From: Bacteroidetes bacterium UBA4009
Lineage (GTDB): Bacteria > Bacteroidota > Bacteroidia > NS11-12g > UBA9320
DNA length: 9,716 bases
Reading direction: 5' to 3'
NCBI GenBank assembly: GCA_002384205.1
Contig: DGBH01000013.1
Span: 466 to 10,181, forward strand
Each line of letters opens with the position of its first letter. Within the stretch, counting starts at the first letter, position 1. The notes beneath the pieces were generated by a model. The model was given only the letters and a program-made list of their open reading frames with translations, did no database searches and was not told where the DNA came from. The translations under genes and the position numbers were made by a program. Positions 1-7,619 of this stretch are shown here, in pieces.

Positions 1-675
1 AGCTATTTGAAAGATAAAGGATGTACAGAAATAAATATTGATGTCAACATGGTGCTTACCCTAAAAGAGGAGTGGACCCAGTTTGACGATTATTTAGACG
101 CGATGAATTCGAAATTCAGAACAAAAGCAAAACAAGTTTTTCAAAAATCTAGCCGCATAGAAATTAGAAAATTTACAGAAGAGACTATACTTATTCACCT
201 TGATGAAATAGATACAATATATAATACTATTGTGGATAGAGCTAACTTTAGCTTTGGACGGTTGAATGCAACGACATTACTCCTAGTAAAAAAAGCGCTA
301 GGCGATGACTTCTACTTTAATGGTTATTTCATAGATAACAAGCTGATTGGTTTTAGTACAGCTACCCATTTTGATAATGTATTAGATGGAAATTTCATAG
401 GACTGGACTATAATTTCAACCAAGAATTTGCGATGTATCAACGAATGCTTTACGATTTTGTAGCGCATGCTTTACATGTCAAAGCTATCTATGTGCGCAT
501 AGGCCGTACTGCCGAAGAAATAAAAAGTGGGATAGGAGCCTTACCTGTAGAAATGAAGTTTTATGCTAAACATCGAAATAGGATAAAAAACGCCTTGCTA
601 AAACCCTTTGTCAATAAACTTGAACCTACTAATTTTGAACTTAGAAAGCCGTTTAAATCAGAATACTACCGTTAA
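1..675 (+). CDS. FemAB/GNAT-like acyltransferase, 5'-truncated
   Basis: The reading frame is open from the first base (Ser-Tyr-Leu precede the first possible internal start, a TTG at 7), so this is the C-terminal part of a longer protein; about 224 residues are visible. The pattern fits the GNAT-fold, FemAB-like (DUF482/peptidoglycan-biosynthesis-like) family common in Bacteroidota. There is a segment with W-x-x-F-x-D-Y-L followed by SKFRTKAKQ, a central beta-rich acyltransferase half (FYFNGYFIDNKLIGFSTA), and a C-terminal signature GRTAEEIKSGIGALP followed by a Tyr-Lys/Arg-rich tail ending near RKPFKSEYYR. Family members are thought to transfer acyl or aminoacyl groups; the substrate cannot be read from the sequence. 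The stop is 4 bases before the hydrolase start, so the two may be co-transcribed. The family call is from remembered patterns; the exact function is unknown. Confidence 0.72.
   Translation, partial: SYLKDKGCTEINIDVNMVLTLKEEWTQFDDYLDAMNSKFRTKAKQVFQKSSRIEIRKFTEETILIHLDEIDTIYNTIVDRANFSFGRLNATTLLLVKKALGDDFYFNGYFIDNKLIGFSTATHFDNVLDGNFIGLDYNFNQEFAMYQRMLYDFVAHALHVKAIYVRIGRTAEEIKSGIGALPVEMKFYAKHRNRIKNALLKPFVNKLEPTNFELRKPFKSEYYR
607..637 (+). promoter_or_regulatory. Bacteroidota-type promoter inside the acyltransferase 3' end
   Basis: TTTG at 607-610, exactly 19 bases of spacer, then TAATTTTG at 630-637. This matches the known Bacteroides/Flavobacterium primary sigma consensus (-33 TTTG, about 19-21 bases, -7 TAnnTTTG) at every defined base. 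Transcription would start near 641, giving a leader of roughly 40 bases before the hydrolase ATG at 680. It lies in coding sequence, so chance is possible, but both elements and the spacing agree. Inferred target: the hydrolase gene. Confidence 0.5.
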
Positions 676-679
676 CTAG

Positions 680-1819
680 ATGGATTCCATAACTCAAATC
701 GTTTTAGGCGCTGCAGTAGGGGAGGTTGTTCTCGGTCGCAAAGTGGGCAATAAGGCTATGCTCTGGGGAGCTATTGCAGGCACTATTCCAGATTTAGATG
801 TATACCAATCTCTGATTTTTGACTCCCTCAAAGCGAATGAGTTACATCGCGGGTTTTCGCATTCTATATTATTCAGTGTACTTTTTGCACCCATTTTAGC
901 TTGGTTGGTTAGTCATAAAGAAAAATGGAGTTTAGTCGTAATTATTACTCTGATTCTTGGTTTTCCATTAATAACCGTACCCAATATAGAACTTAAATTA
1001 GTTTTAGTAGGTGTGATCGCAGTCATACTGTACTTTATACTAAAAAATGACTACAAGCCTTCTATTGCATCTCAAAGAGAGTGGAGAAAGCTTATGTTAT
1101 GGAGTTTGATAACGCATCCTTTATTAGATTGCCACACCACTTGGGGTACTCAATTACTTTGGCCATTACCGTATAAACTTGCCTGGAACAATATTTTTGT
1201 TGTAGATCCATTATACACAGTCCCTTTTTTACTGTTTGTGATCTCAGCCATGTTTTATGCACGAGAGTCTACCACACGAAAATGGCTCAACTATACTGGA
1301 ATAATACTTAGTACTGCCTATATGGTATGGTCGCTAGGAGTAAAATGGTACACATATCGAATTTTTGAAGATAATTTAGAAGTAAAAGGAATAATCTACA
1401 GCCGTTTAACAACAGTACCTACGCCAGCAAATACGTTTTTATGGAGTGCAACAGCGGATGGTGATTCCGTACTGTACACTGGATTATATTCTATATTTGA
1501 TAAAGATAAAAATGTAGATTTTATCAGCGTACCTAGTAATCATGCGCTATTAAAACAAGTTAGGGATACTACATTACTTAACCGGCTAAACTTTTTATCT
1601 AAAGACTGGTACGTAATAACTCTGGATTCTAATAGTAATCCTATTTACAGTGATGCCAGATACGGTCCTATGTATATTGAACCCAATAAACCTAACTATG
1701 GGTTTGGATACCAACTTTTGGAACGTGATGGAAAATGGCGAGCAGAACAAGGAGATCGTCCAAAAGAAAAGATAAAACCTATGTTGAGCATATTATGGAA
1801 TCGTATTTGGGGTAAATGA
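680..1819 (+). CDS. YdjM-family membrane-bound predicted metal-dependent hydrolase
   Basis: 379 residues. The N-terminus (MDSITQIVLGAAVGEVVLG, then GAIAGTIPDLDV at about 30-41) is typical of the YdjM/YbcI inner-membrane family (PF04307, formerly DUF457), named as predicted metal-dependent hydrolases. Candidate metal ligands are the DLD at 38-40, HRGFSHS at 56-62 and the THPLLDCHTTWGTQ stretch at about 145-158. Hydrophobic segments at about 63-77, 84-121, 178-193 and 205-221 indicate a polytopic membrane protein. Residues from about 225 onward form a largely soluble C-terminal domain of some 150 residues that I do not recognise. The ATG at 680 directly starts the conserved N-terminal motif. 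It follows the acyltransferase by 4 bases, with a possible own promoter at 607-637, and converges on the LysE-type gene with a 9-base gap. The substrate is unknown. Confidence 0.85.
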   Translation: MDSITQIVLGAAVGEVVLGRKVGNKAMLWGAIAGTIPDLDVYQSLIFDSLKANELHRGFSHSILFSVLFAPILAWLVSHKEKWSLVVIITLILGFPLITVPNIELKLVLVGVIAVILYFILKNDYKPSIASQREWRKLMLWSLITHPLLDCHTTWGTQLLWPLPYKLAWNNIFVVDPLYTVPFLLFVISAMFYARESTTRKWLNYTGIILSTAYMVWSLGVKWYTYRIFEDNLEVKGIIYSRLTTVPTPANTFLWSATADGDSVLYTGLYSIFDKDKNVDFISVPSNHALLKQVRDTTLLNRLNFLSKDWYVITLDSNSNPIYSDARYGPMYIEPNKPNYGFGYQLLERDGKWRAEQGDRPKEKIKPMLSILWNRIWGK

Positions 1820-1828
1820 AGTCAAAAC

Positions 1829-2443
1829 TCAGAAGGAAATTAATCCCTGATAACCCAAGAAACAGCCCAGTAAAATAAGACATGAACCTAATAATAGATA
1901 TACATAGTTAAGGTTGTAATTTGTCAATAGATTGGAGATGTAATGCGCTCCAATAGCCTTAGCAATATCTGTAAGAAATATTCCTAATAATATTCCCAAT
2001 AAAAAAATAACTCGTTCTAGTGATGCAGAATAGTCTGATTCTGCGATGGTGATAAAGCCTATCCAAATTACAAAGACCGTAGGATTCGCAAAGTTTACTA
2101 GAAAACCTTGACTGAAGGACTTCCACTTACCGTTGAGATGCATTTCGGCAGTGGAGCTGTGCACATTAGTTCTTTTAGAGCGAATAAAAGATATCCCAAA
2201 GCCAATTAAGATGAGCGCTCCGAGTAGTTTTACCCCAGGTGAGTTAACATAATATTTTAGAAAATCTCCCGTTATCGTATAGCAAATAGACACCACTAAA
2301 ACGTCACTACTTAGTATTCCAATAGCCGTTAAAATACCGTTTTTAATACCGTATTGTAACGAATTACGAAGAAGTGTCATAAATACAGGTCCTAGAAGAA
2401 CTGCGGTACCTAATCCTAGCAATAAGCCATGCAACAAATTCAT
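1829..2443 (-). CDS. LysE/RhtB-family amino-acid exporter
   Basis: 204 residues, the usual length for the family. LysE-type translocators export amino acids or related small metabolites across the cytoplasmic membrane. The N-terminal signature GLGTAVLLGPVF (10-21) matches the family GxGxxxGP motif, and GFLVNFANPTVFVIW (113-127) matches the conserved GFLxNxxNP region. Six membrane segments can be read at about 1-24, 35-58, 70-86, 118-137, 143-165 and 180-203, with a short charged loop at 88-108. It is the second gene of a two-gene unit, 14 bases after the DUF3817 stop, with no good promoter of its own visible. Its substrate cannot be assigned from sequence. Confidence 0.88.
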   Translation of the reverse strand: MNLLHGLLLGLGTAVLLGPVFMTLLRNSLQYGIKNGILTAIGILSSDVLVVSICYTITGDFLKYYVNSPGVKLLGALILIGFGISFIRSKRTNVHSSTAEMHLNGKWKSFSQGFLVNFANPTVFVIWIGFITIAESDYSASLERVIFLLGILLGIFLTDIAKAIGAHYISNLLTNYNLNYVYLLLGSCLILLGCFLGYQGLISF

Positions 2444-2457
2444 ATGAGAATAACTTC

Positions 2458-2736
2458 TTAAGCGTTAGAAAGGTATTTTCGGTCTATGTAGAATGGACCG
2501 AACGGAATTATGGAACTAATCATTATAGTCACCAATGATTTAAAGTTCCAGTGCATTTTATCACGCAACGCCAGAGTCAAAAAAATATAGAGACCAAATA
2601 ATAAACCATGCGGCATTCCAAGAGCTTTTACCCAAGAATCATCATGGGCTAAATATTTGAGCGGAACACCAATACCAAGAAGCAACAGATAACTAATACC
2701 CTCCAAGTAACCGGTAATTCTAAACAGCGACAACAT
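2458..2736 (-). CDS. DUF3817 small integral membrane protein
   Basis: 92 residues. It matches the DUF3817 family (PF12823) pattern: FRITGYLEGISYLLLLG at 5-21 with a conserved Glu12, a central MPHGLLFGLY (41-50) containing His43, and a C-terminal PFGPFYIDRKYL (78-89). Three membrane segments can be read at about 11-30, 40-58 and 66-82. The function of the family is unknown. It is the first gene of a - strand unit and is followed after 14 bases by the LysE-type exporter, so the two are probably co-transcribed. A near-consensus -7 box lies 4 bases before the ATG. The family match is strong by eye; no catalytic role is suggested. Confidence 0.87.
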   Translation of the reverse strand: MLSLFRITGYLEGISYLLLLGIGVPLKYLAHDDSWVKALGMPHGLLFGLYIFLTLALRDKMHWNFKSLVTIMISSIIPFGPFYIDRKYLSNA

Positions 2737-2740
2737 TCTG

Positions 2741-2748
2741 CGAATATA
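2741..2748 (-). promoter_or_regulatory. Possible -7 element for the DUF3817/LysE unit
   Basis: Read on the - strand this is TATATTCG, one mismatch from TAnnTTTG, ending 4 bases before the DUF3817 ATG. I see no TTG at 17-23 bases upstream. Alone it would be weak; it is listed because three other genes here carry an exact box at the same distance from their starts. Confidence 0.25.
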
Positions 2749-2830
2749 GAGTTCGTGTGATATTCTCGCTTAATTGGATTTCAACACTTTCGGCCTATAA
2801 TTTATATTATGTTAACTAGTAGCTATAAAG

Positions 2831-2858
2831 TAAAGGGAGTACCTGAATACCCCCTCTA
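2831..2858 (-). terminator. Hairpin terminator after the gyrA-TPR unit
   Basis: Arms at 2848-2858 and 2831-2841 with a 6-base loop. In the - strand transcript UAGAGGGGGUA pairs with UACUCCCUUUA over 11 positions, two of them G-U wobbles. It starts 2 bases past the TPR stop codon and is followed by a short U-rich stretch (CUUUAU). On the + strand the two wobbles become A-C mismatches, so the structure favours - strand transcription. The U-tract is modest, so efficiency is uncertain. Confidence 0.55.
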
Positions 2859-2860
2859 TT

Positions 2861-4090
2861 TTATTTGTTTGCTTCCTCGAAAGCTTTCATCTGGTTATAC
2901 TTCTCCATTCGTTCAAGTCGAGCATATATTTTCTTCATAGTTCCAGCTAACTCAATCTTATCTGCAACTTTCATTTCTGCATTATTTTCAAATACATTTT
3001 CAAACTGAACAATAGCCAATCCGTACAAGGTATTTATTTCGGCTTCTTTTTTAGCAATGATGCTTGGTTTGTACTCTCCGTTTAATTGATCTACCACTTT
3101 TGCTACCTTATTTAGGTGCATTACTCCTTTGTTATACGCAGCATCATAAAACGATGGATCAATTTCTAAAATTTTGTCGTAATCCGCAGATGCTTTATCC
3201 ATATCTCCAATTCCCTCAAAACTAATTGCTCTAGCAAAATAATAAATGGTGTTCCCTGGATCATCTGCAATAGCTACATCGAGTTTTTCTATAAGCTCTT
3301 TGCTTCTACCCATTTTTAAATACAAATCTAATTCTGCATTTATCAATGATTTATCGCTATCCAAGAGACCACGTCCTACAGTAACTGCTTCTAATGCTTT
3401 AGCTGTATCTCCTGTTTTTAAATACAACTTGGAAATGTTTACATATATCGATGGTTCTAGACTTTCTTTTTGAATTAATTTAGCGAAAACTTGAATTGCT
3501 TTTTGATCTTCGTTGTTATTCATAGCAGAATACGCCATCATTTGCTCCAAAAATTCGCTGGTGAGATTTTTTCGTTTCAACTCTCCATCTACGTCATATT
3601 GCATAAGCGGCACAGCATCCGCAAAATCCGTATAAGACGATGCGTAATCTCCTGCCGTGTAAAAAGCATATCCGCTTTGATATAAACCTATAGCGACATT
3701 TAACAAATTACCTTGCGCTAACTTGGTATACTTTTCCTTCACATCACCTGCTATTGCTTTTTTGAAAGATTCTAATGCAATTCGAATTGCATTTGGATTC
3801 GCCTTACTTAAATCATTATTTAAACTAGCAATTTTAAGGTAAAGAACACCTCTGTAATACCACATTTTTTCACTGTTTGCGGTTTTAGAATGTTCTTTCG
3901 CCTCTCCTGCCCACTTTAATAGACTAGTGTAGTCTCTGTCAATGTCATTTTTAGTGTTGTCTTCCAACTCTATTTTCATCGACTCTACGTTATAGCCTTG
4001 AGCGTTGGCGTTGGTGCCAATAATTAGTGCCAAGGCAAGCATAAAAAGGCTAGCTACGTTAATCTTGATTCTCTTCATTGTTTGTTTCAT
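2861..4090 (-). CDS. Exported tetratricopeptide-repeat protein downstream of gyrA
   Basis: 409 residues from the first ATG (start codon 4088-4090). A signal peptide is clear: Lys/Arg-rich start, hydrophobic stretch at about 12-25, and an Ala-Asn-Ala cleavage site at 28-30, so the mature protein begins near Gln31 in the periplasm or envelope. There is no Cys for lipidation. TPR-like helical pairs cover most of the rest, at about 136-165, 182-209, 213-242, 246-276 and 281-312; the best match is the one ending [21 protein letters not shown]. The C-terminus is Lys/Glu-rich and helical. TPR domains bind proteins; the partner is unknown. A second start at 4076-4078 (Met5) would also keep the signal peptide intact, and no strong ribosome-binding site decides between them. 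The start overlaps the gyrA end by 32 bases (20 for Met5), suggesting translational coupling. From memory, a TPR gene after gyrA is common in Flavobacteriia. Confidence 0.88.
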   Translation of the reverse strand: MKQTMKRIKINVASLFMLALALIIGTNANAQGYNVESMKIELEDNTKNDIDRDYTSLLKWAGEAKEHSKTANSEKMWYYRGVLYLKIASLNNDLSKANPNAIRIALESFKKAIAGDVKEKYTKLAQGNLLNVAIGLYQSGYAFYTAGDYASSYTDFADAVPLMQYDVDGELKRKNLTSEFLEQMMAYSAMNNNEDQKAIQVFAKLIQKESLEPSIYVNISKLYLKTGDTAKALEAVTVGRGLLDSDKSLINAELDLYLKMGRSKELIEKLDVAIADDPGNTIYYFARAISFEGIGDMDKASADYDKILEIDPSFYDAAYNKGVMHLNKVAKVVDQLNGEYKPSIIAKKEAEINTLYGLAIVQFENVFENNAEMKVADKIELAGTMKKIYARLERMEKYNQMKAFEEANK

Positions 4091-6617
4091 TCGGTTCTAT
4101 TTCTGTATTTGTATTCGTTTCGGTGCTCTCGTCTCCTTCCATAAGGTCTAACTCTTCTTCTTCATCATCCACCTTAGGCACTTTAGCCACTGAAGCAATG
4201 TCATCCTTGTCTCTAACCTTGATAAGCCTTACTCCTTGAGTAGCTCTTCCCATCACGCGCATTTCTGACATTTTCATGCGGATGGTGATGCCCATTTTTG
4301 TTATAATCATCAGGTCATTCTCATCAGTCACATCTTTTATAGAGATTAAAGAACCTGTTTTTTCGGTTACGCTTAAGGTTTTGACTCCTTTTCCTCCCCT
4401 ACCTGTTATTCTATAATCATCTATATCTGTGCGCTTTCCGTATCCTTTCTCAGAGACAACCATAATAGTTACATCGGTTTTACTCGAGTTTACACATACC
4501 ATGCCAATGACTTCGTCTTGATCGTTTTCAAGCCTAACTCCTCGTACTCCTGAAGCCGTTCTACCCATTACCCTAACATCACCTTCGTTGAAACGAATAG
4601 CTTTACCGCTCTTCTTAGCAAGCAGTATTTCAGCTGTTCCATCGGTAAGTTTTGCTTCTAATAATTGGTCGCCATCTCTAACCGTAATTGCATTGATACC
4701 ATTTGTTCTTGGTCGTGAATATTGCTCAAGAGAGGTTTTCTTAATAGTACCATTTTTAGTACACATAACAATATAATTGCTATTTACATACTCTTCGTCT
4801 TTTAAATTACCTGTTGCCACAAATGCTCTTACCACATCATCCGTAGGTATATTTATTAGATTTTGAATTGCCCTACCTTTAGAGACCTTCCCTCCTTCTG
4901 GAATTTCATAAACTCTCATCCAAAAACATCTACCTTGATCCGTAAATAGCAAGATATAGTTGTGCGTCATTGTCACAAAAAGGTGTTCTACGAAGTCGTC
5001 ATCTCTATGTTTTACGCCTTTGTTTCCGGTTCCTCCTCTGGTCTGTGATTTATACTCAGTGAGTGGGGTACGTTTTATATATCCCATATTAGAAATAGTA
5101 ACCACCATTTCTTCATTCGCAATCAGGTCTTCAATATTTATTTCACCAGCATCAAATTCAATTGCTGTTCTGCGCTCGTCACCATATTTATCCCTAACTT
5201 CTATAAGCTCATCTTTGATAATTTGCATTCTACGAACTTCATCCGCTAGAATATCTTGCAAATCTGCTATGGTTGCCATTAATTCGGCGTACTCTGCTCT
5301 TACTTTGTCTATTTCTAAACCAGTAAGCTTTTGTAAACGCATATCAAGAATAGCCTTAGCTTGAATTTCTGAAAGGCTAAATTCTTTCATTAATCCATTT
5401 CGAGCATCTTCTGCATTTTTGGAGGCACGGATAAGTTTTATAACCGCATCAAGATTGTCAAGAGCGATTATTAATCCTTCTAAAATATGTGCTCTTTTTT
5501 GAGCTTCTTTCAGTAAGTATTCGGTTCTGCGAATAACAACCTCATGGCGATGCTCCACGTAATGGCCAATCATATCCTTTAGATTAAGCATCAATGGACG
5601 ACCTTTTACGAGGGCAATATTATTTACACTAAAACTGGTCTGAAGTGGAGTGTATTTATATAGTTTATTTAATACGATATTAGGTACCGCATCTTTTTTA
5701 AGATCAAAAACTATTCGTAATCCTTGTCTTCCACTTTCGTCGCGAACCTCACTTATTCCATCAAGTAATTTATCATTAACTAAATCAACTGCTTTAATTA
5801 TTATTTGAGACGGACTTACTTGGTAAGGAACCTCTGTAATAATAATTTGTTCACGACCTGATTTATTAACGTCAAACTCTGCCTTACCACGCATTACAAT
5901 ACGCCCTCTTCCGGTTTCGAAAGCAGACTTAATTCCCTCTGTCCCGTATATGATACCACCTGTAGGAAAATCGGGAGCTTTGACATATTCCATCAGCTCG
6001 TCTATAGTAATATCTCTATTGTCTATATAGGCAATAGTTCCGTCTACAACTTCTGTTAGATTGTGAGGGGCCATGTTGGTAGCCATACCTACCGCAATAC
6101 CTGAGGCTCCATTTACCAATAGGTTTGGTATACGGGCAGGCAGAACAGTTGGTTCTGTTAAACTATCATCAAAGTTGGGTCTAAAATCAACCGTTTCTTT
6201 GTCAATATCTTGCAACATTTCTTCAGCTAGCTTACGCATTCTAGCTTCAGTGTAACGCATGGCTGCTGGCGGATCGCCATCTATAGATCCAAAGTTACCT
6301 TGCCCGTCAACCATAGGGTATCGTAAGCTCCAATCCTGAGCCATACGAACCATAGTATCGTAAACCGAGGTATCACCATGCGGGTGATACTTTCCGAGCA
6401 CCTCTCCTACTATTCTCGCGGATTTTTTATACGACCTATTACTAGCAAGACCAAGTTCAGTCATGCCGTATAAAACTCTTCTGTGTACAGGTTTTAAACC
6501 ATCTCTTACATCTGGCAAAGCACGCGAAACGATTACCGACATCGAATAATCGATGTACGCTGTTTTCATTTCGTCTTCAATGTTAATTGGAATAATCTTT
6601 TCGTTTTCCGAATTCAT
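4059..6617 (-). CDS. gyrA: DNA gyrase subunit A
   Basis: 852 residues, full length for the family. GyrA is the DNA-cleaving subunit of the A2B2 gyrase that introduces negative supercoils using ATP. The cleavage domain is intact: catalytic Tyr122 in AAMRYTEAR, Arg121 beside it, and the quinolone region [17 protein letters not shown] at 78-94, in register with E. coli numbering (Thr83, Asp87). The tower and coiled-coil with [15 protein letters not shown] (421-435) follow, then a beta-pinwheel C-terminal domain from about 500 to 815. The GyrA box is [10 protein letters not shown] at 525-534, looser than the E. coli-type QRRGGRG, and a second GRGGKG lies at 739-744. The tail from 816 is acidic and Asn/Thr-rich. 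An in-frame TAG directly before the ATG fixes the start. It is followed by the overlapping TPR gene; gyrB is not in the window. GyrA is preferred over ParC because of the six-blade-length C-terminal domain with a GyrA-box-like motif. Confidence 0.97.
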   Translation of the reverse strand: MNSENEKIIPINIEDEMKTAYIDYSMSVIVSRALPDVRDGLKPVHRRVLYGMTELGLASNRSYKKSARIVGEVLGKYHPHGDTSVYDTMVRMAQDWSLRYPMVDGQGNFGSIDGDPPAAMRYTEARMRKLAEEMLQDIDKETVDFRPNFDDSLTEPTVLPARIPNLLVNGASGIAVGMATNMAPHNLTEVVDGTIAYIDNRDITIDELMEYVKAPDFPTGGIIYGTEGIKSAFETGRGRIVMRGKAEFDVNKSGREQIIITEVPYQVSPSQIIIKAVDLVNDKLLDGISEVRDESGRQGLRIVFDLKKDAVPNIVLNKLYKYTPLQTSFSVNNIALVKGRPLMLNLKDMIGHYVEHRHEVVIRRTEYLLKEAQKRAHILEGLIIALDNLDAVIKLIRASKNAEDARNGLMKEFSLSEIQAKAILDMRLQKLTGLEIDKVRAEYAELMATIADLQDILADEVRRMQIIKDELIEVRDKYGDERRTAIEFDAGEINIEDLIANEEMVVTISNMGYIKRTPLTEYKSQTRGGTGNKGVKHRDDDFVEHLFVTMTHNYILLFTDQGRCFWMRVYEIPEGGKVSKGRAIQNLINIPTDDVVRAFVATGNLKDEEYVNSNYIVMCTKNGTIKKTSLEQYSRPRTNGINAITVRDGDQLLEAKLTDGTAEILLAKKSGKAIRFNEGDVRVMGRTASGVRGVRLENDQDEVIGMVCVNSSKTDVTIMVVSEKGYGKRTDIDDYRITGRGGKGVKTLSVTEKTGSLISIKDVTDENDLMIITKMGITIRMKMSEMRVMGRATQGVRLIKVRDKDDIASVAKVPKVDDEEEELDLMEGDESTETNTNTEIEPNETNNEENQD

Positions 6618-6743
6618 CTATTACAAATTTAATTAGGTCTGCAATTTATTGGTAATACCCTTATGAACACTCATTTGTAGTACCAAAATACCCACAATTA
6701 GCTGACTTAATTGGGGATAAATTGAGCTATGATTACTTTTAAT
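6618..6743. other. prmC-gyrA intergenic gap
   Basis: 126 bases between the prmC stop and the gyrA start. It holds the candidate gyrA -7 box (6624-6631) and an imperfect inverted repeat at 6699-6729 (TAGCT/AGCTA plus AATT/AATT arms, unequal internal loop), 14 bases past the prmC stop. The repeat could be a weak prmC terminator but lacks a clean U-tract. I see no small gene or RNA here. Confidence 0.4.
6624..6631 (-). promoter_or_regulatory. Candidate -7 element of gyrA
   Basis: TAAATTTG on the - strand, an exact TAnnTTTG match, ending 6 bases before the gyrA ATG. No TTG is found 17-23 bases upstream, so the -33 element is missing or diverged. If used, transcription would start within about 3 bases of the ATG. 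Confidence 0.42.
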
Positions 6744-7556
6744 TTACCAGATGACTTTTAGTATGCGATCTTTACCTTGAAAATCAGCTTTCCATTCAAA
6801 CGAATATTCGCCTTCCTCTAACCAAGTTTCTAAACTAGTTCTGTAAAACTCACTTGTCTCAAAATAACATATAGCTCTTTGTTTTTCAGCCAGTTGTATT
6901 ATTCGTTTATAAAAAACTAAAGGATCAATATCATCCACAAAAAGGGCAATATGCGGCTCGTTTTCGATGACATTTATATGCATGGCATCTTTTTCACTCG
7001 GAGAAATGTAAGGAGGATTAGAAACCAGAATATCGTAGACGGCTATTTCATTTATTAAAATATCCGTTTGATAAAAATCAACTTTTAAGGCTAAATCACT
7101 CGCATTTTTTCGAGCTACAACCAACGCTTCTTCGCTTATATCGCAAGCAGATATAGTTGCTTCCTTCCATTCATTTTTAAGGGCTAATGCTATACAACCA
7201 CTCCCCGTCCCTATATCCAACACTTTTTTGTGGGCACCTCTATTTTCATCCAAAACCAAATGTACCAATTGTTCTGTTTCTGGGCGAGGAATTAATACAC
7301 TGGGGTTTACAAATAACTCCAAGTTATAGAAAGGAGCCATTTGGGTAAGGTATTGCACTGGAGTGCCTTGTTTTAGCGCTTCTAAGATACTTTGATACGA
7401 TTCGACGTTGAATGTCTCAGCACCTAAAAGAATGTCTATTTTAGATTTTTTATCCAAATGCTCCAGCACAATATAAAATATGTTTTCACCCTCTGATCTG
7501 GCATAGAACGGAACTAGTGTATCTATATACAGCGCTTTTAATAAACTCAACTTCAT
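6744..7556 (-). CDS. prmC: Peptide chain release factor N5-glutamine methyltransferase
   Basis: 270 residues, within the usual 270-290. PrmC methylates the Gln of the GGQ motif in release factors RF1 and RF2 using S-adenosylmethionine, in the cytoplasm, improving translation termination. An N-terminal helical domain (about 1-75) for release-factor contact is followed by a Rossmann methyltransferase domain. Visible motifs are PVQYLTQMAPFYNLELFV (66-83), IPRPETEQLV (89-98), the SAM-binding VLDIGTGSG (112-120) and the catalytic NPPYISP (180-186), whose Asn-Pro-Pro-Tyr holds the substrate Gln. The C-terminus ends in the usual GKDRILKV. The ATG is preceded in frame by a stop 8 codons upstream with no other start between. 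It is divergent from ribD across 63 bases and upstream of gyrA on the same strand. Confidence 0.95.
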   Translation of the reverse strand: MKLSLLKALYIDTLVPFYARSEGENIFYIVLEHLDKKSKIDILLGAETFNVESYQSILEALKQGTPVQYLTQMAPFYNLELFVNPSVLIPRPETEQLVHLVLDENRGAHKKVLDIGTGSGCIALALKNEWKEATISACDISEEALVVARKNASDLALKVDFYQTDILINEIAVYDILVSNPPYISPSEKDAMHINVIENEPHIALFVDDIDPLVFYKRIIQLAEKQRAICYFETSEFYRTSLETWLEEGEYSFEWKADFQGKDRILKVIW

Positions 7557-7561
7557 GGTTT

Positions 7562-7569
7562 CAAAATTA
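7562..7569 (-). promoter_or_regulatory. Candidate -7 element of prmC
   Basis: TAATTTTG on the - strand, an exact TAnnTTTG match, ending 5 bases before the prmC ATG. No TTG lies 17-23 bases upstream. The region where a -33 element would fall overlaps that of the divergent ribD promoter, so the two promoters may interfere or share a regulator. Confidence 0.45.
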
Positions 7570-7607
7570 GCTCTTTATTAAGCCTCTACTTTTCGAAATA
7601 TTGAATT

Positions 7608-7615
7608 TACCTTTG
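7608..7615 (+). promoter_or_regulatory. Candidate -7 element of ribD
   Basis: TACCTTTG, an exact TAnnTTTG match, ending 4 bases before the GTG start of ribD. No TTG is found at 17-23 bases upstream. The 63-base divergent region has no room for an FMN riboswitch, so regulation by one looks unlikely. An 8-base palindrome TTTCGAAA at 7591-7598 lies between this box and that of prmC. Confidence 0.45.
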
Positions 7616-7619
7616 AAAC

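Noticed and set aside
249..256. TAGCTTTG as a promoter box within the acyltransferase gene
   Set aside because: It matches TAnnTTTG but lies in the middle of the coding region with no start nearby; treated as a chance match.
680..2736. Acyltransferase, hydrolase, exporter and DUF3817 genes as a novel functional system
   Set aside because: The two pairs are convergent, belong to common unrelated families and show no shared signature; nothing in the sequence ties them into one pathway.
4960..5364. 134-codon open frame on the + strand within gyrA
   Set aside because: It lies antisense to a strongly conserved coding region, has Ser/Ile-rich low-quality sequence and no recognisable domain; it is a shadow of gyrA. 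The same applies to the other antisense frames at 694-894, 3246-3473, 3491-3685, 4588-4776, 6073-6255, 7578-7772 and 8837-9151.
6354..6371. Thr at GyrA position 83 as a quinolone-resistance change
   Set aside because: Thr occurs at this position in wild-type Flavobacterium psychrophilum, as I recall, and Asp87 is intact, so it looks like a lineage state rather than a resistance mutation.
6699..6729. Inverted repeat after prmC as a terminator
   Set aside because: The arms are interrupted by unequal loops and no clear U-tract follows, so it is mentioned only in the gap description.
7591..7598. Palindrome TTTCGAAA between prmC and ribD as an operator
   Set aside because: Only 8 bases with no extended symmetry; too short to claim as a regulator site without comparative evidence.
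7557..7619. FMN riboswitch before ribD
   Set aside because: Only 63 bases separate prmC and ribD, too short for the element, and none of its conserved bases are apparent.
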